Below, in pieces: positions 34,446 through 45,321 of a stretch of 64,000 bases of DNA. Position 1 is the first letter of the stretch, and each line of letters opens with the position of its first letter. Source of the DNA: Deroplatys truncata. Its lineage: Eukaryota; Arthropoda; Insecta; Mantodea; Mantidae. A program made the position numbers and the translations under genes. The notes beneath the pieces were generated by a model. It saw only the letters and a program-made list of their open reading frames with translations. It was not told the origin of the DNA and searched no databases. The stretch spans positions 411,441,198 to 411,505,197 of the forward strand of contig CM060990.1 of NCBI GenBank assembly GCA_030765065.1. Direction: 5' to 3'.

Positions 34446-35769
34446 TGAGGGTAATCCCAAAAGTAAGGTCTCCAATTTTTTTTTAAATACAAAGAAACTT
34501 TTATTGACAACAAATGGTACATAGTTTTGAAGCTTTAACATTTGTCTATTTTTCCACATAATCGCCATTTCAGTCGATGCATTTTTGTAGACGCTGTGGC
34601 AGTTTTTGTATGCCCATGTCATACCAGCTTGCCGCCATGCTCTTGAAAAAGTGATGGACCTAATTTTTCACTTCATCGTCGTCACCGAAGTGCCTTCCAG
34701 CCAAGTGTTCTTTCAACTTGGGAAACAAGTGGTAGTCACTGGGTGCTAAGTCCGGACCATAGGGTGGATGGGTGATGGATTCCCATCCAAACTGTTGCAG
34801 CAGATTCATGGTTTGACGGGCGGTGTGGGGGCGAGCATTGACATGGAGAAGGCTTATGCCCTTACTCAACATTCCTCTTCTACGGTTCTGAATTGCCCGT
34901 CTGAGTTTTTTAATGTCTCACAATACCTGTCTGCATTTATTGTTGTCCCAGGATCCATAAAGTCGACCAACAATATCCCCTTTCGATCCCAAAACACAGT
35001 TGCCATGACTTTACCGGCAGACTGTGTTCTCTTGAATTTTCGCAGCTTGGGTAAACCGGAATGCCGCCACTCACGTGATTGTTGTTTGGTCTCAGGTGTG
35101 AAGTGGAAAGCCCAGGTTTCATCACCCGTGACTATTGAATCCAAAAGGTTGTCCTTTTCATCTGCATAGCGTTGAAGGAATTGGCAGGAAGTTTCAGCGT
35201 GTTGCTTTTTGTGATCTTCTGTCAGCATTCTTGGGACCCATCTTGCGCACACCTTCTGAAATTTCAACTCTTCAATCAAAGTCCGATGAATAGTGCTTCG
35301 AGAAATCTCAGGAACAACAATGTAAAGCTCATCGAGAGTGATCCGCCGATCTTGAAGCACGATTTGTTCAACCTTTGCGATTGTTTCGTCAGAAATGGAC
35401 GGTCTCCCGCTTCTTTCCTCGTCATGAATTTCCGTGCGACCATTTGCAAATTCTCTACATCACTTGCGGACATTTTTGACATCCATACAAGACTCTCCAT
35501 ACACTTCCATCAACTGTCGATGAATTTCGACAGGTTTAACCCCTTTTGCACTCAAAAAGCGAATAACTGCGCGAACTTTGCACCTGGCGGTAGTGGCTAA
35601 TGGGAGCTCCATTATAACTGCCCAAGCCAAGACAGGGCGCTAAGGGATGTGTGGTGGTTTCTGAAGAGAGTGGAGGGAGGAAGGAAAAAAGCAGTATGGC
35701 CAACATCCACACAAACAGTTTCCCTGCGATCCCAGCGCTTTGGAGACCTTACTTTTGGGATTACCCTCG
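34446..35769 (-). mobile_element. mariner element 2 with terminal inverted repeats
   Basis: The left end TGAGGGTAATCCCAAAAGTA and right end (reverse complement CGAGGGTAATCCCAAAAGTA) are inverted repeats that extend through AGGTCTCC; the visible terminal 28 bp differ only at the first base. TA flanks both sides (34444-34445 and 35770-35771). The 1324-bp length is normal for mariner. It lies within the host intron, on the same strand as the host gene. The near-identical TIRs suggest a younger insertion than mariner 1. Confidence 0.93.
34546..35612 (-). pseudogene. mariner transposase (DD34D), inactivated incl. catalytic Asp to Val
   Basis: Start ATG at 35612 (MELPLATTAR), end at 34546 after GDYVEK. 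HTH region: KGVKPVEIHRQLMEVYGE. The frame is interrupted by TGA at 35460-35462 (KNVRK-stop-CREF) and a frameshift in an A-run near 34907-34912. Catalytic blocks are IVTGDETWAFHF (first Asp intact), LLHVNARPHTA (second Asp changed to Val by GTC at 34840-34842) and PPYGPDLAPSDYHLF (third Asp intact). The spacing from the second catalytic site to the third is 34 residues. Three independent lesions in an otherwise well-preserved 350-residue protein. Confidence 0.93.
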
Positions 35770-36469
35770 TACACAATCTTGTAATACCTATGCAGTCTCC
35801 CACAGTTAATAATGCTATTTATATAAAAACTGTTATTTTGTGAGCTACAAGTTTTAGATCATAGGTGTCCACTAGCCACCAAGAAAAAAAACTATAAATA
35901 GTAGTGTAAACAAACAACTCTCTCCATTTTGACAGTTTAAACACAGAAACTTCAACATTTGGAATCAGGACACTATAAATCACTAAATTCTACAGTAACA
36001 TCAAAATTGGGTTCTGATAATATTTATCATACCAAAAGCTAGCTCAAAATTGAAAGTGAAACTCTAAAAATTCAAGATGAGTATTTTCAAAATTATTTTA
36101 ATACATCAGGACTTAAGTGATATCCTCAAAAGTATGTTGAAATGTGAAATAATATAGGAAGAGACATCACAAAAAATCTCAAACTCAACAACAGGTAAAT
36201 CCTTATGTTTTGTCTTACCTAGGACTGGCAGTTTCAGCAGTAGCATAGCATTTTAGCTTGGCAGTGAAAGGGTTAAGTTACTTTTCTCATTAGCTTAGAG
36301 TCCTATCTTTAGCCTCAACTTAATAAACTCTGCCCCTTTTTTCTTTTCTTTGTATAGCTTAACATCCTTTAACTGTGTAGTCATATCAGATAACGAATGA
36401 ATGAAATTGCGTAAAATGATGCTCAAATAAGTCCAGGGTCCACAGAGCTTAAAGTTACCTGACATTCAT

Positions 36470-36600
36470 CTTTCCAAGATAAGGGAAAACCCTGAAAAAA
36501 AAATTATCCAGGTAACTCACCCTAACCAAGATTCAATCTCGGAACCTCTTGAATGTGAGGCAGACATGCTACCTCCACACCACAGAGGTGGGCATAAACT
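36470..36600 (-). mobile_element. tRNA-derived SINE, family C
   Basis: Minus strand: GGTGTGGAGGTAGCATGTCTGCC looks like a tRNA D-arm/A-box, followed at the usual distance by GAGATTGAATCTTGG (B-box). The body GTTACCTGGATAA, a T/A run and CAGGGTTTTCCCTTATC follow. The left boundary is uncertain and may extend to about 36430. The acceptor stem is not intact, so it is a SINE head and not a tRNA gene. Confidence 0.65.
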
Positions 36601-36667
36601 TTGTTTACTGTTACTAGCAAGCGCAATACCAAACTTCAATACCAGACTTCTAGCAAATCTAACATAA

Positions 36668-36950
36668 CATTTTTTTCTTCTTTTGATTAGTGTTTAATAC
36701 CCATTCTTACAGCACATAGCACTACAGGTGGTGAACATTGATGATACATGAAATTAAATGTTAATAGGAAGAAAATTTTAGAAGGAAATGCTCCAGGCCT
36801 AAGTTTAGGTTACCTCCCTGGCATTTGCCAATTATGAGGACTGAGGAGCCCTGGAAGAAAACCTCAGTCAGGGAGGTCAGTCTTGGCAGGATTCGAATCA
36901 TGACCTCCCATTCACTAGTCAGTGCCAGAACGACCTAGGCCACATGTGTT
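36668..36950 (-). mobile_element. tRNA-derived SINE, family A, copy 2 (uninterrupted)
   Basis: On the minus strand it starts near ACACATGTGGCCTAGGTCG (A-box region) and has GATTCGAATCC (B-box) about 45 nt on. The body includes CCTCCCTGACTGAGG, CCTAAACTTAGGCCTGG and CACCACCTGTAG. This copy shows the state before the LTR insertion in copy 1 at 11.9-13.1 kb. It lies 70 bp from the family C SINE, in the same orientation, both about 0.7-1.1 kb from a host exon. Confidence 0.75.
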
Positions 36951-37608
36951 GGTTAAAGCCAAAACTGATATGTTACTCAAATATTTTGTTCACAACATAT
37001 TAGGAATACAAATCCTCAAATACAGGAGAGTTCATGCATCTATTTTTGTAATAATGTCAAATGTCAAAATGTTCTCCCTTACAGAACATTATGCTGATGC
37101 TAAGCCAGCTATCGCCAGCAGGTCAAGCAGAGAACTTGAGGGAAAGAACTCTCTGTTGTGTTGTTTGTGTATGACAACAATGCTGAATCAAGAGGAAGCA
37201 GTTACATTCAACATAAAAAATAGCAAACTCTTTAGCCTGGTAAATTAGAATGAAAAATTTGTAATGGCACACACCATATCTAAATGCTTTTCAGAATTTT
37301 TTAACTAAAGATCTAACTTACATTAATATAGTGGGTAAATAATGCTTATGATGTTCTTTATTAACTATATTAACAATTAAGAAACATGTAACTTTTTTTC
37401 AACAAAGCAGAAAATTAAACTGCCACCCAATTTAAATGCCTGACTCTGTTTACTGGGTATCCAGGGAGGGTCAGAAAGGTGTTTAATAGGTCATCTGGCA
37501 ATGTGTTAATGCACAAAAGCTGACACAAAGCAGAATGAAAAGGACGTAAGAGGACAACATTATGGTACACTTTTTCCATTTTCATCCAAAAAAAGGTTTT
37601 TACTTTAC

Positions 37609-37811
37609 CTAATTCTTCTCTTGAAACAGATGTCACTAGAACACCACCTATATCTGAATTACCATGCAAACTTGGGTGTGGAGTATGATGAGGTGAACGT
37701 CCAAGCATACTTGGATATGAGGAGGATGAAACTTCTTTGTCATAAGTATGCTTCTGTAGCACACGAATCATTGCGTCACGCTCTGCCAACTTTGATTCCA
37801 AGTCCTTAACT
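37609..37811 (-). CDS. Angiomotin-like host gene, end-of-coiled-coil exon
   Basis: A 203-bp exon with acceptor TTTATTTTCTATTTCAG and donor GAATTAG/GTAAAG. Reading: VKDLESKLAERDAMIRVLQ, KHTYDKEVSSSSYPSMLG, HHTPHPSLHGNSDIGG, VLVTSVSREEL. The first part matches the end of the angiomotin coiled coil (family pattern E-K/R-DAMI-K/R-VLQ), which is distinctive; the rest is a low-complexity Ser/Pro/His linker. Exon phase is 2 at the start and 1 at the end, fitting the exon at 22798-23042. A second AG two bases into the exon makes the acceptor ambiguous by 2 nt. Angiomotins are junction and actin-associated scaffolds that bind Yorkie/YAP. Preceding exons were not recognised to the right in this window. 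Confidence 0.7.
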
Positions 37812-37910
37812 CTGAAATAGAAAATAAAGTACAAAATGTAAATTACTGCTAGCTTCCCTATGTTACAATACACGTCATTTAATAATGGCAATGATAAAAT
37901 GTGTTAGAAC

Positions 37911-38062
37911 TTAATATTTAAAGAGTCAATGCACACTCACTACTTCATTTACTTTTTAATTATTAGAATTAGTTTCAGGAAGTGTCATTCCCAAAACTAA
38001 TTTTAATAATTAAAAAGTAAGCTAAGCTGAGAGTGTGCACAGATTCACTAAATATTATCATT
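37911..38062. mobile_element. About 150-bp fold-back (MITE-like) element
   Basis: Two arms (about 37911-37976 and 37988-38062) are reverse complements with few mismatches. The core TTACTTTTTAATTATTAGAA faces AATAATTAAAAAGTAAG, and outer parts GCACACTC and GAGTGTGC pair at the ends. The loop is about 10 nt. It sits 100 bp upstream (minus sense) of the host exon acceptor. No protein is encoded. The terminal duplication is unclear because the flanks are AT-rich. Confidence 0.75.
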
Positions 38063-38918
38063 GCACTTCACAGTATCTGACTTCCGCAATTTAACTTGAT
38101 GTTAATACTTGTTTTGTCCTCAAATTAAAACACATGTAGCAAAACTCTTACATTCAGCTGCTTTATTTTATGTATCCATCTGTAACTTAATGATAACCTA
38201 ATTATTTTATCATTGAAACACAGACAGTATATTTAACTCTATTGTATTTCTTTTTCTTCTAGGCCCATGCTAAAATATTCTGAGGTTATACAACACTTGC
38301 TAAACTTCTTTAAAAATAGAAATGAAAATGATAGATTTCTCACTCTCTTTCTCCATTTCTTGTGCTGCTTCTTTATTTGTTGCAATATCAGGAGACTGAG
38401 AATTATATACAAAGATTAATTGGATATTCCTTTAAATATATGAATTCTTCATGAAATGCATGTTTTCCTGCTCCACTGTGACTGATCTTGTGAAATACTC
38501 AATTTTTGTACACATTAAGACAAGAATAGCAACAGCAGATTGCCTGTATGCCAATACCTGAAGACTATTTATTTCCACGGGGTATGTATGGGCATATTAT
38601 GCATGAAGAAGAAGCTACGCATTTCCAAGAAGAAACTGTAATTTCAATCAGAGGTGACTCACTGACATTTACAACAGTGTCAAAGCATGCTAATTAATAG
38701 GGTACACGTTCTTCTCATCCTCTTCCTCCCCGTTTTGGGACAAAACTTTTTCCAATGAACTGACTACTCCCCCAGCAAACACAACCACAGAGCTTAAGTT
38801 ACAGTTTGTTAATTATTTATCAGCTTGTAATGCTTCGTATTTATGCAGCGGTATATAATATTGTTTACAATGTGCTTTCAACTTTAGTCAATCGGTTCAT
38901 ATTAATTGCTAAAATATG
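38063..38918. other. No gene recognised
   Basis: AT-rich, no domain in any frame. It probably belongs to the host gene's intron upstream of the 37.6-kb exon. Confidence 0.45.
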
Positions 38919-39509
38919 CTTTAGAGCAGTGGTTCTCAATGGACCTGTGGGCCCTTTGTGTCCTTAAATTAGTTCATGCCCCCCTAATGAATTATTGTTT
39001 TATAAAAGTTCTACTTCTCCATTAGGGATAATAACCCAAAGAATATTTTATAATGATTTTATTATCACTAATTTACTTATTATCATTAATTAACTTATTT
39101 ATTTATTAACACAAACAGGATAAATTCATAAACAGGGGAAGAACATAATATGAGTGCCCAATTAATAAATAATATTATGCATTTCAAAGTAATAATTAAA
39201 AATGTAATCACTTTACAAAGAAAGATGTGAATAATAATAGAACAAGAAAATAAAACAAGTTAAAGATAACCAATAACAAAAATAGACATAAAAAGCAATG
39301 CAAAATAAACAAGTAATGGAAGATGGTAAGCATTTAAATTTAAAATTTATCAATAGGACACTAATACTTGTTTTGTTGATAGAATTTCAATTAATTAACA
39401 GTGTTTATTAGGCCTATATTACAAAGGACTTTGCACTCACTGCAATTAACATATCACTACATCATTTGATTTTATTTTGTAAGAACACAATGATTAATGA
39501 GGTGTCTGG

Positions 39510-42500
39510 TACTGTTTTTCTTTCATAAGTTTTTGAATGTTGGGTTCCAACTGTGATAGTGCACATCTCAGACCACTTTCAGCTCTAGCCGTGCTCAGTA
39601 TTTTGATTTAGTTGTAAGCAAGCATAGAAAACCCAGATTCACACAGGCATGTTGATGGAAACTGCACCAACAACTTTGCAGCTTTCAAACAACTTGTACG
39701 TAGACAGGAAAATAGATTAACCCAAATTCTTCAACAGTCAGTTTAGAAACTCCATTTTTGCTTAGAATCACATTTTAAGTCGATCGCCTCCTCCTGAAGG
39801 GAATCAGGAAGCAAGTCCAGTTCTATTTTGAATGGATCTCGTGTCAACTGGAATTGCCAGTTATCTGAAGAAATATATGGAAAGTAGCGTCCAATTTTAG
39901 TTTTCAAGGATGACAAATATTCTGAAATCAAGTTCTTCATTCACTTTTCAAATTTAATGGAAGATTTTGTGTGTCATCAAGAAGCTCATTAAGATGTGGG
40001 ACATTATGAAGTTGGGTTCTGAACTTTGAAGGTGACATTGTCATAAATATATTTTTTCCAGGAAACCTTTCCTTGCATCATAAGCCTTCAAAATGTTTTG
40101 TCCATGCAGTTTCAAATTCAAAAGATTGAGCGACTCAAAGAAGTCTGATAAATACGCCATGGTGGATACATTTATCATAGGTAAATTGTATGTACATATG
40201 TTTATTTGTTTGTTTGTTTGTTTCTTTTTTTTTGAACTCGTCAAAAATATTTCAACTTCTGATTTTAGATTGAAAAGCCAAGTGAGCATGTTACATTCTG
40301 AGAGCGAATGAACCTCAGTGTGATTCATAAGAGCTTGTTGGTAACTACCTAACTCTTGACATAAAACCTCAAAAAGTCTAGCATTCACAGCACTAGATTT
40401 GATATAATTCACTACTTTGATTATTAACTACAAAACAGTTTTAAGTGTTTTAGGCAGTCTTACAAGTCAAAGCTTGTCTGTGTATGATACAATGAAAACC
40501 AAAGATGTTAGGGCTCTTCTTCTTCTTTTTTAGCTGAACAAGTCTAGAATGGCCATTTGTCATGGCTTGGGTGTCATCAGTATATATTCCAACAATGTTC
40601 TCCCAATGAAGATTGTTAGCTGACAAAAAGTTATATAGAGCAGAAAAAACATCTCCAGATTTTGTGGTTGTTTGAAGAGATGGGGAAATAATATTTCTTG
40701 TATGAAGCATGTTCCATCAATATGTCTACAATAAAATAGCAAATTCAAATTTTATTCACCGTTTAATTTCAATACAGAAATATTGGCTTCATCAACAATA
40801 CAATTATTAGTACAAAAAGAACAGATCTAATTAGATGTAATACACAAATACAGAAATCCTTATTTCTTACATGAGTAGGTACGTAAACTAAATTTTGGAA
40901 TTGTAAACATAGTATATTCCATAAGAAAGCTTATAAACTAATTCATTTCTAGATATTCTTCCACTGAATAAAAACAAAACTGTATTAGGAATTTTTTCAA
41001 ATCTTTTTTTAAGACTGTTAGGGTTTTAACTTTTTTTTAAATACATATGTGGGGAGTTTATTAAACAATTGAATGCCATTATAATATAAACTTTTTTCAT
41101 ATAGGGTTCTTTTATGACCTGCAATGTGCAGTTTAGATTTATTTCTTGTATTATAGTACAGATGAATATCAGCATTTGTGTTAAAACATTTTGCTGCGTA
41201 TACATTGTTACCAGAGTTTCAAAAATGTATAGCGAAGGAACAGTCAAGATATTTAACAGTATGAAGTAAGGTTTGCAGCTTGCGTTGCTACAAAGGTTTA
41301 ACATTATTCTGATTGTCCTTTTTTGTATTATAAAGATTCTATTTTTATAACCGGACTTTCCCCAAAATATTATACCATATGATAAATGACTATGGAAATA
41401 TGCAAAGTAGGCCATTTTAAGTACGTCAAGATTAACTGAAGTTTTAAGAGTATATAATGCAAAACATGTTTGGGATAATTTTTTAGATAGTACATCAATG
41501 TGGATTCTCCAGTGAAGGTTACTATCAACCCAGATTGCAAGAAATTTAGGCATTGTTATCAATTGTTATCAATTCATTTTCTAAATAAACTTCGGCAAAA
41601 TTTAAGTTTTTGTTAACTTTATGATAGAATCCTAAGGCAACACTTTTATTTTTATTAATGACAAGTCTGTGGTTACTAAACCAATTTACTACATAATCTG
41701 TTGCCATATCAACCTTTACTTTAAGTTCTTGTTTATCTTTACCAGAAATTAAAAGGCTTGTGTCATCTGCAAAAAGAGTAAATTTAGCATTAGGGAAGCC
41801 ATTGTTTATGGCCAGGTCATTAATATACAGTAAAAATAGTAAGAGGCCCAGTATCGAGCCCTGAGGTACTTCATATTTAACATTTTCCAAACCAGAACGT
41901 GAAGCTTTATTTTCTTTTGAATTTCTTATTTCAGATTCGATTTCAGTTAGGTGTTTTCTATTGCTAAGATATGATTCAAACCACTTTAATGGAATTCGCC
42001 TTATACCATAATTGCACAATTTGTAAATTAATATATCATGGCCAACCAGGTCAAAAGCTTTGGACTGGTTAAGAAATAATCCCAAGCACTGGTTTCCTGC
42101 AACTAGAATTTTATACACTTCTTCAGTAATGTTCTGCATTGCAGAATTTGTAGATTTCCCTTGCTGAAACCCATATTGGGCTTTTGATATAACATTATAT
42201 TTACTTAAAAATTATATTACTCTATTGTACACTACCCTTTCAATTACTTTGTAAAAACTGAAGAAATAGAAATAGGCCTATACTTTTCTAGCTCAGATTT
42301 TGAACCCTTTTTGTGTAGCGGTTTAATTTTAGAGACATTCAAACTCTGAGGGAAGCACCCTTGTTTTAGAGATAAGTTGATTATGTGACACAAAGGTTTT
42401 GCCAGATGCAAGGAACATTTTTTGATTAACAAATTTGAAAACTTGTCAAGACCTGGAGACCTTTTGGGTTTCATGCTTTTAATTATAGTGAGCAATTGAT

Positions 42501-43330
42501 CTTCTGTTGTTGGTAAAAAAAATATAGATTCACACAAATAACATTTCTTTGGTCACCTGATAGAGGATTATTAGTAAAATTTCCCTTTTTTGTAATATTA
42601 CTGGCAACAGTTGAAAAATATTGAACTCATGAGCTACTAATTGAGGATGTGACACCAATCTACCAAAGTTTCTATCTTTCTTTTATGATCCTTGGATTCA
42701 TGCTTAATAATGTTCCATATAGTTTTAGATTTATTTATAGAGTTACTCAATAGATTCCCATTATAAACCTGTTTTGCCATTCGCGTTACTCTGTTATATA
42801 TTTTTTGAGAGAGCTTTGACATCAGTTGTCTCATCACTTGCAGAGAAAAGAATGGAGATTTCTTAAACTTTTCTATTACTGTTTTTTTTTTTTAATCTTG
42901 CACCATTTCATCAATTCTATATTTTACTGAGTCACTTGAGAGTGGTATTCTTGCAATACTTTTGCAAATTTCCTCTCCAAGTAAAGTACTGCATGCAGTT
43001 AGTAAACATGGTTTTATAAGTCACTGACCAATGGTTTGTAGTTTCTTGTCTTTTGCTATAATCAAAGCGAGCTTGTAGGACACTTCAATGGCCTTTTCAT
43101 TCTCCACTTGAAAACTTCTAATTAAATAAAGTTTCATTCGTTTGAGTGAATTTCTCTTTCCATAAAAAAAACTTGCATGGGTTGTCTTTCAAGCGGGATG
43201 ATTGGTAGTCAAATGGCATTCTAAATCTCCTGGTCTCATTGCATCATTACTCAGAACATTGTGACAAATAACACACTGAGGCAAATGGCAATTGTTTTGT
43301 TTTAATGTACGTAAAGCTAAACCTTATATA
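39510..43330 (-). pseudogene. hAT transposase (ZBED5/SCAND3-like type), interrupted
   Basis: From the right: a BED-like N-terminus (CNETRRFRMPFDYQS-type near 43235, KDNPCKFFLWKEKFTQTNET at about 43130-43190), then IPLSSDSVKYRIDEMVQD up to 42896, where the LINE breaks in. After the LINE: IISPSLQTTTKSGDVFSAL, IVGIYTDDTQAMTNG (corresponding to C-TDGApaM), FGFHCIIHRQAL, then YIKSSAVNARLFEVLCQELG and HTEVHSLSECN (usual HTEVRWLSRG), YLSDFFESLNLLNLKLHGQN and QEEAIDLKCDSKQKWSF. The C-terminal dimerisation part (CLCESGFSMLAYN) is at about 39610-39650. Stops and shifts are scattered through the gene and the LINE insertion splits it, so it is inactive. The family moves by cut-and-paste. Confidence 0.85.
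40755..42881 (-). mobile_element. CR1-group-like LINE, 5'-truncated, inserted in the hAT gene
   Basis: Minus strand: linker NSINKSKTIWNIIKHESKDHKRK (42690-42760), then LTIIKSMKPKRSPGLDKFS and LHKKGSKSELEKYRPISISSV (42250-42510; RT domain start). KAFDLVGHDILIYKL and VPQGSILGLLLFLLYINDLA come next, then TLFADDTSLLIS (about 41750-41785; catalytic DD) and WFSNHRLVINKNKS. The thumb-like HSHLSYGIIFWGKSG is at about 41345-41390, and the tail ends GGTGAATAAAATTTG near 40755. Endonuclease and ORF1 are absent (5' truncation). Four frame changes are visible. It is the same general LINE type as the one at 3.9-8.2 kb. A T-run (42882-42893) sits at the 5' junction. No clear target duplication was seen. Confidence 0.85.
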
Positions 43331-43699
43331 CCCATCACTGTACCATCTGTTCTGTACATATAAAAAGTAGCCACCAACAGGTAGTTACCCTAGCCATTGT
43401 AAAAGTTTTCCCTAAGAACACTTCTTGTCTGTTTCCAGCAGAGATGCAGAGGTATCTAGCACTAACAGGGCAAACTACTTAGGTATAGGCCAGTGTTTAA
43501 ATGCAGGTAAATCTAGCGGTGATGAAGATAATTATTTGCAGTAGATTGTTTTCTGAGATCTACACGAGAGATTGTGCTTGTCACAACTTTTTACTGTTTG
43601 GCAAATTCATGTATATTTTTCATTGCTCACCACGCCTCCCCTGAAATTCTCCAACACCCTTGGGGCATTCCCCCAAGGTTGAGAACCGTTGCTTTAGAG

Positions 43700-45110
43700 G
43701 TAGCCAATTAGTTAGGGTTACCAGATTCTTTTAATGAAATGTAGGACACTAGTGGTCTAATATGTAGAACATTACACAAAAATGTAGGAACCTATCTGAA
43801 GATGTTAAATGTAGAAAAATTAAACTCCAAACCTAAATCTCAAATATGTACACAAAGGTTTTATATTTTATTAAGTGTTCATATAATAAAAAAGAGTAAC
43901 AGCATTTGTCAAAGAACTTTAATAATTATACTTCCATGAATAACATATTTTATACAAAACATCTGACTTTCACATATGATCTTGACAATCTACACAACTT
44001 GAATGCTTAAAGTTAAATTTTACAAGAACAATAATTTTGACTGAGTCAATCAATGGCCTGTTTCTTTCTTTCATGTATCTGCTGTGTAGATACATGACCC
44101 TCTCAACAGTAGTGCTGTATACAGGAATAGCAAAGCAATTCCACTATTTTCAAGAAATATTTTTCTTATCCTTCTCCAGTTACTAATAAATTTGAAACTA
44201 AAGAATGTGTGCATTCATCAATGTAGGACATTCCATATTCTACAGAAATTTCCCCTGGACATGGGACAAAAGGTAAAATTGCACAGCAAGCCCAGGATTT
44301 TTCGGATGTCTGGTAACTACATGCACCTGGCTTCAGCAAAATTCAAGTTCCACAGCCAGTCACAGTAAAAGGAGACAGAGGCCAGTCTGTCTACTGGGCA
44401 GAGAAATCTGGCTATAACAAAACAAGGCACAGTTTTAACTACTGCAGTCAGATGACCTGTCTGTTTCGCTCATTCACAAAACCTGGCAAAATACACAGTT
44501 GAGCAAATGATAACCGCAGTACTCTCGCACTTTTATGTTCATATCAGAGACATGTAAATTCCCAAAGTCAGTCGAAGGCTTGCTAAATGGAAGATATAAT
44601 GAAGCTGTATAATGCAAGTAATAAAATGGTGTAATAAAGCATTGGAATTAATAGCTTTTCACTCACAGGATATCTAGGGTAGATGTCTACCCTCTCTCCC
44701 TTGACACTTTGCCCGGGATTTACAGTATACTTTCATAGTAAAATGCCTGCCAAAATTAGATTAATTGAAATTACTAATGTGCACCAAATGTAATGACAGG
44801 GAAAGTGTATGTTGAGTAGGCATCAGATTTGTACACAAATGTACATTTAATTTGTTTTTACTTGTGATATGGAATATTTGCAATATTTTCATGTTCTTCT
44901 GTGCTTGTATGTAAAGTTTTAAAGTGCATATAATTAATTGTATCTTTCCAAAGTTGATGCATATTTTATAATCTTTCCATGTGAGTAAATAATACACATA
45001 TTTTAAAATTTGTAATTTTAAAATTAATATAAACTAAACACATCAGCAACAAAATAATAAACTTCTTACTATGGATGCAGTACTGTTTTCCATGGCAAAG
45101 AAAGTCCCAG
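43700..45110. other. No gene recognised; possible small TIR element
   Basis: No coding domain. GGTTACCAGATT at about 43716 and ATGTCTGGTAACT at about 44309-44321 are short inverted matches (GTTACCAGA) that could bound a roughly 600-bp non-autonomous element, but no target duplication was found. The rest is AT-rich. Confidence 0.35.
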
Positions 45111-45321
45111 GGGAATGAAGACGAGGGGGGAAAAGTTGCTGATTGGACACGGTCCGACACCCGGCCTGCGTGTTTATGATACTCAGGACAGCTTAGTTAC
45201 AGCCCATTTAAAAACATATGGCCAACATCTGGCTCCTGCTACTTTTGTGAAGAATACCTTCTCAGTTTTAGTATGCCTAGTGAATTCTATTTGTGTACAT
45301 CGAGCGAAGTGCTTAGTAGTG

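Larger units (their letters stand above)
23043..37608 (-). other. 14.6-kb host intron loaded with transposons
   Basis: The segment lies between the two phase-matched host exons. Listed separately within it are a hAT remnant (26.5-28.1 kb), a mariner scrap (28.6-28.9 kb), PLE copy D (29.1-29.7 kb), a coiled-coil scrap (32.0 kb), a TCC microsatellite (32.9 kb), mariner 2 (34.4-35.8 kb) and two SINEs (36.5-36.95 kb). The stretches 23043-26510, 29715-32000, 32930-34440 and 35775-36465 hold no recognised gene: only AT-rich sequence and short chance frames. Confidence 0.6.
38927..43691 (-). mobile_element. hAT element with TIRs and 8-bp target duplication, interrupted by a LINE
   Basis: Left end CAGTGGTTCTCAA and right end (reverse complement CAACGGTTCTCAA) are hAT/Charlie-type terminal repeats. 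CTTTAGAG occurs directly outside both ends (38919-38926 and 43692-43699): a perfect 8-bp duplication, the hAT signature. Inside, a minus-strand transposase reads from about 43330 to 39510. About 2.1 kb of the 4765 bp is a nested LINE. This is the best-defined complete TE in the window. Confidence 0.95.

Noticed and set aside
43713-44322. GTTACCAGA inverted matches as a non-autonomous hAT
   Set aside because: Match is only about 9 bp and no 8-bp duplication was found; left as a possibility only.
45143-45180. GC-rich CGGTCCGACACCCGGCC as a TIR of Sailor-like gene 1
   Set aside because: No matching inverted sequence was found downstream of the gene.
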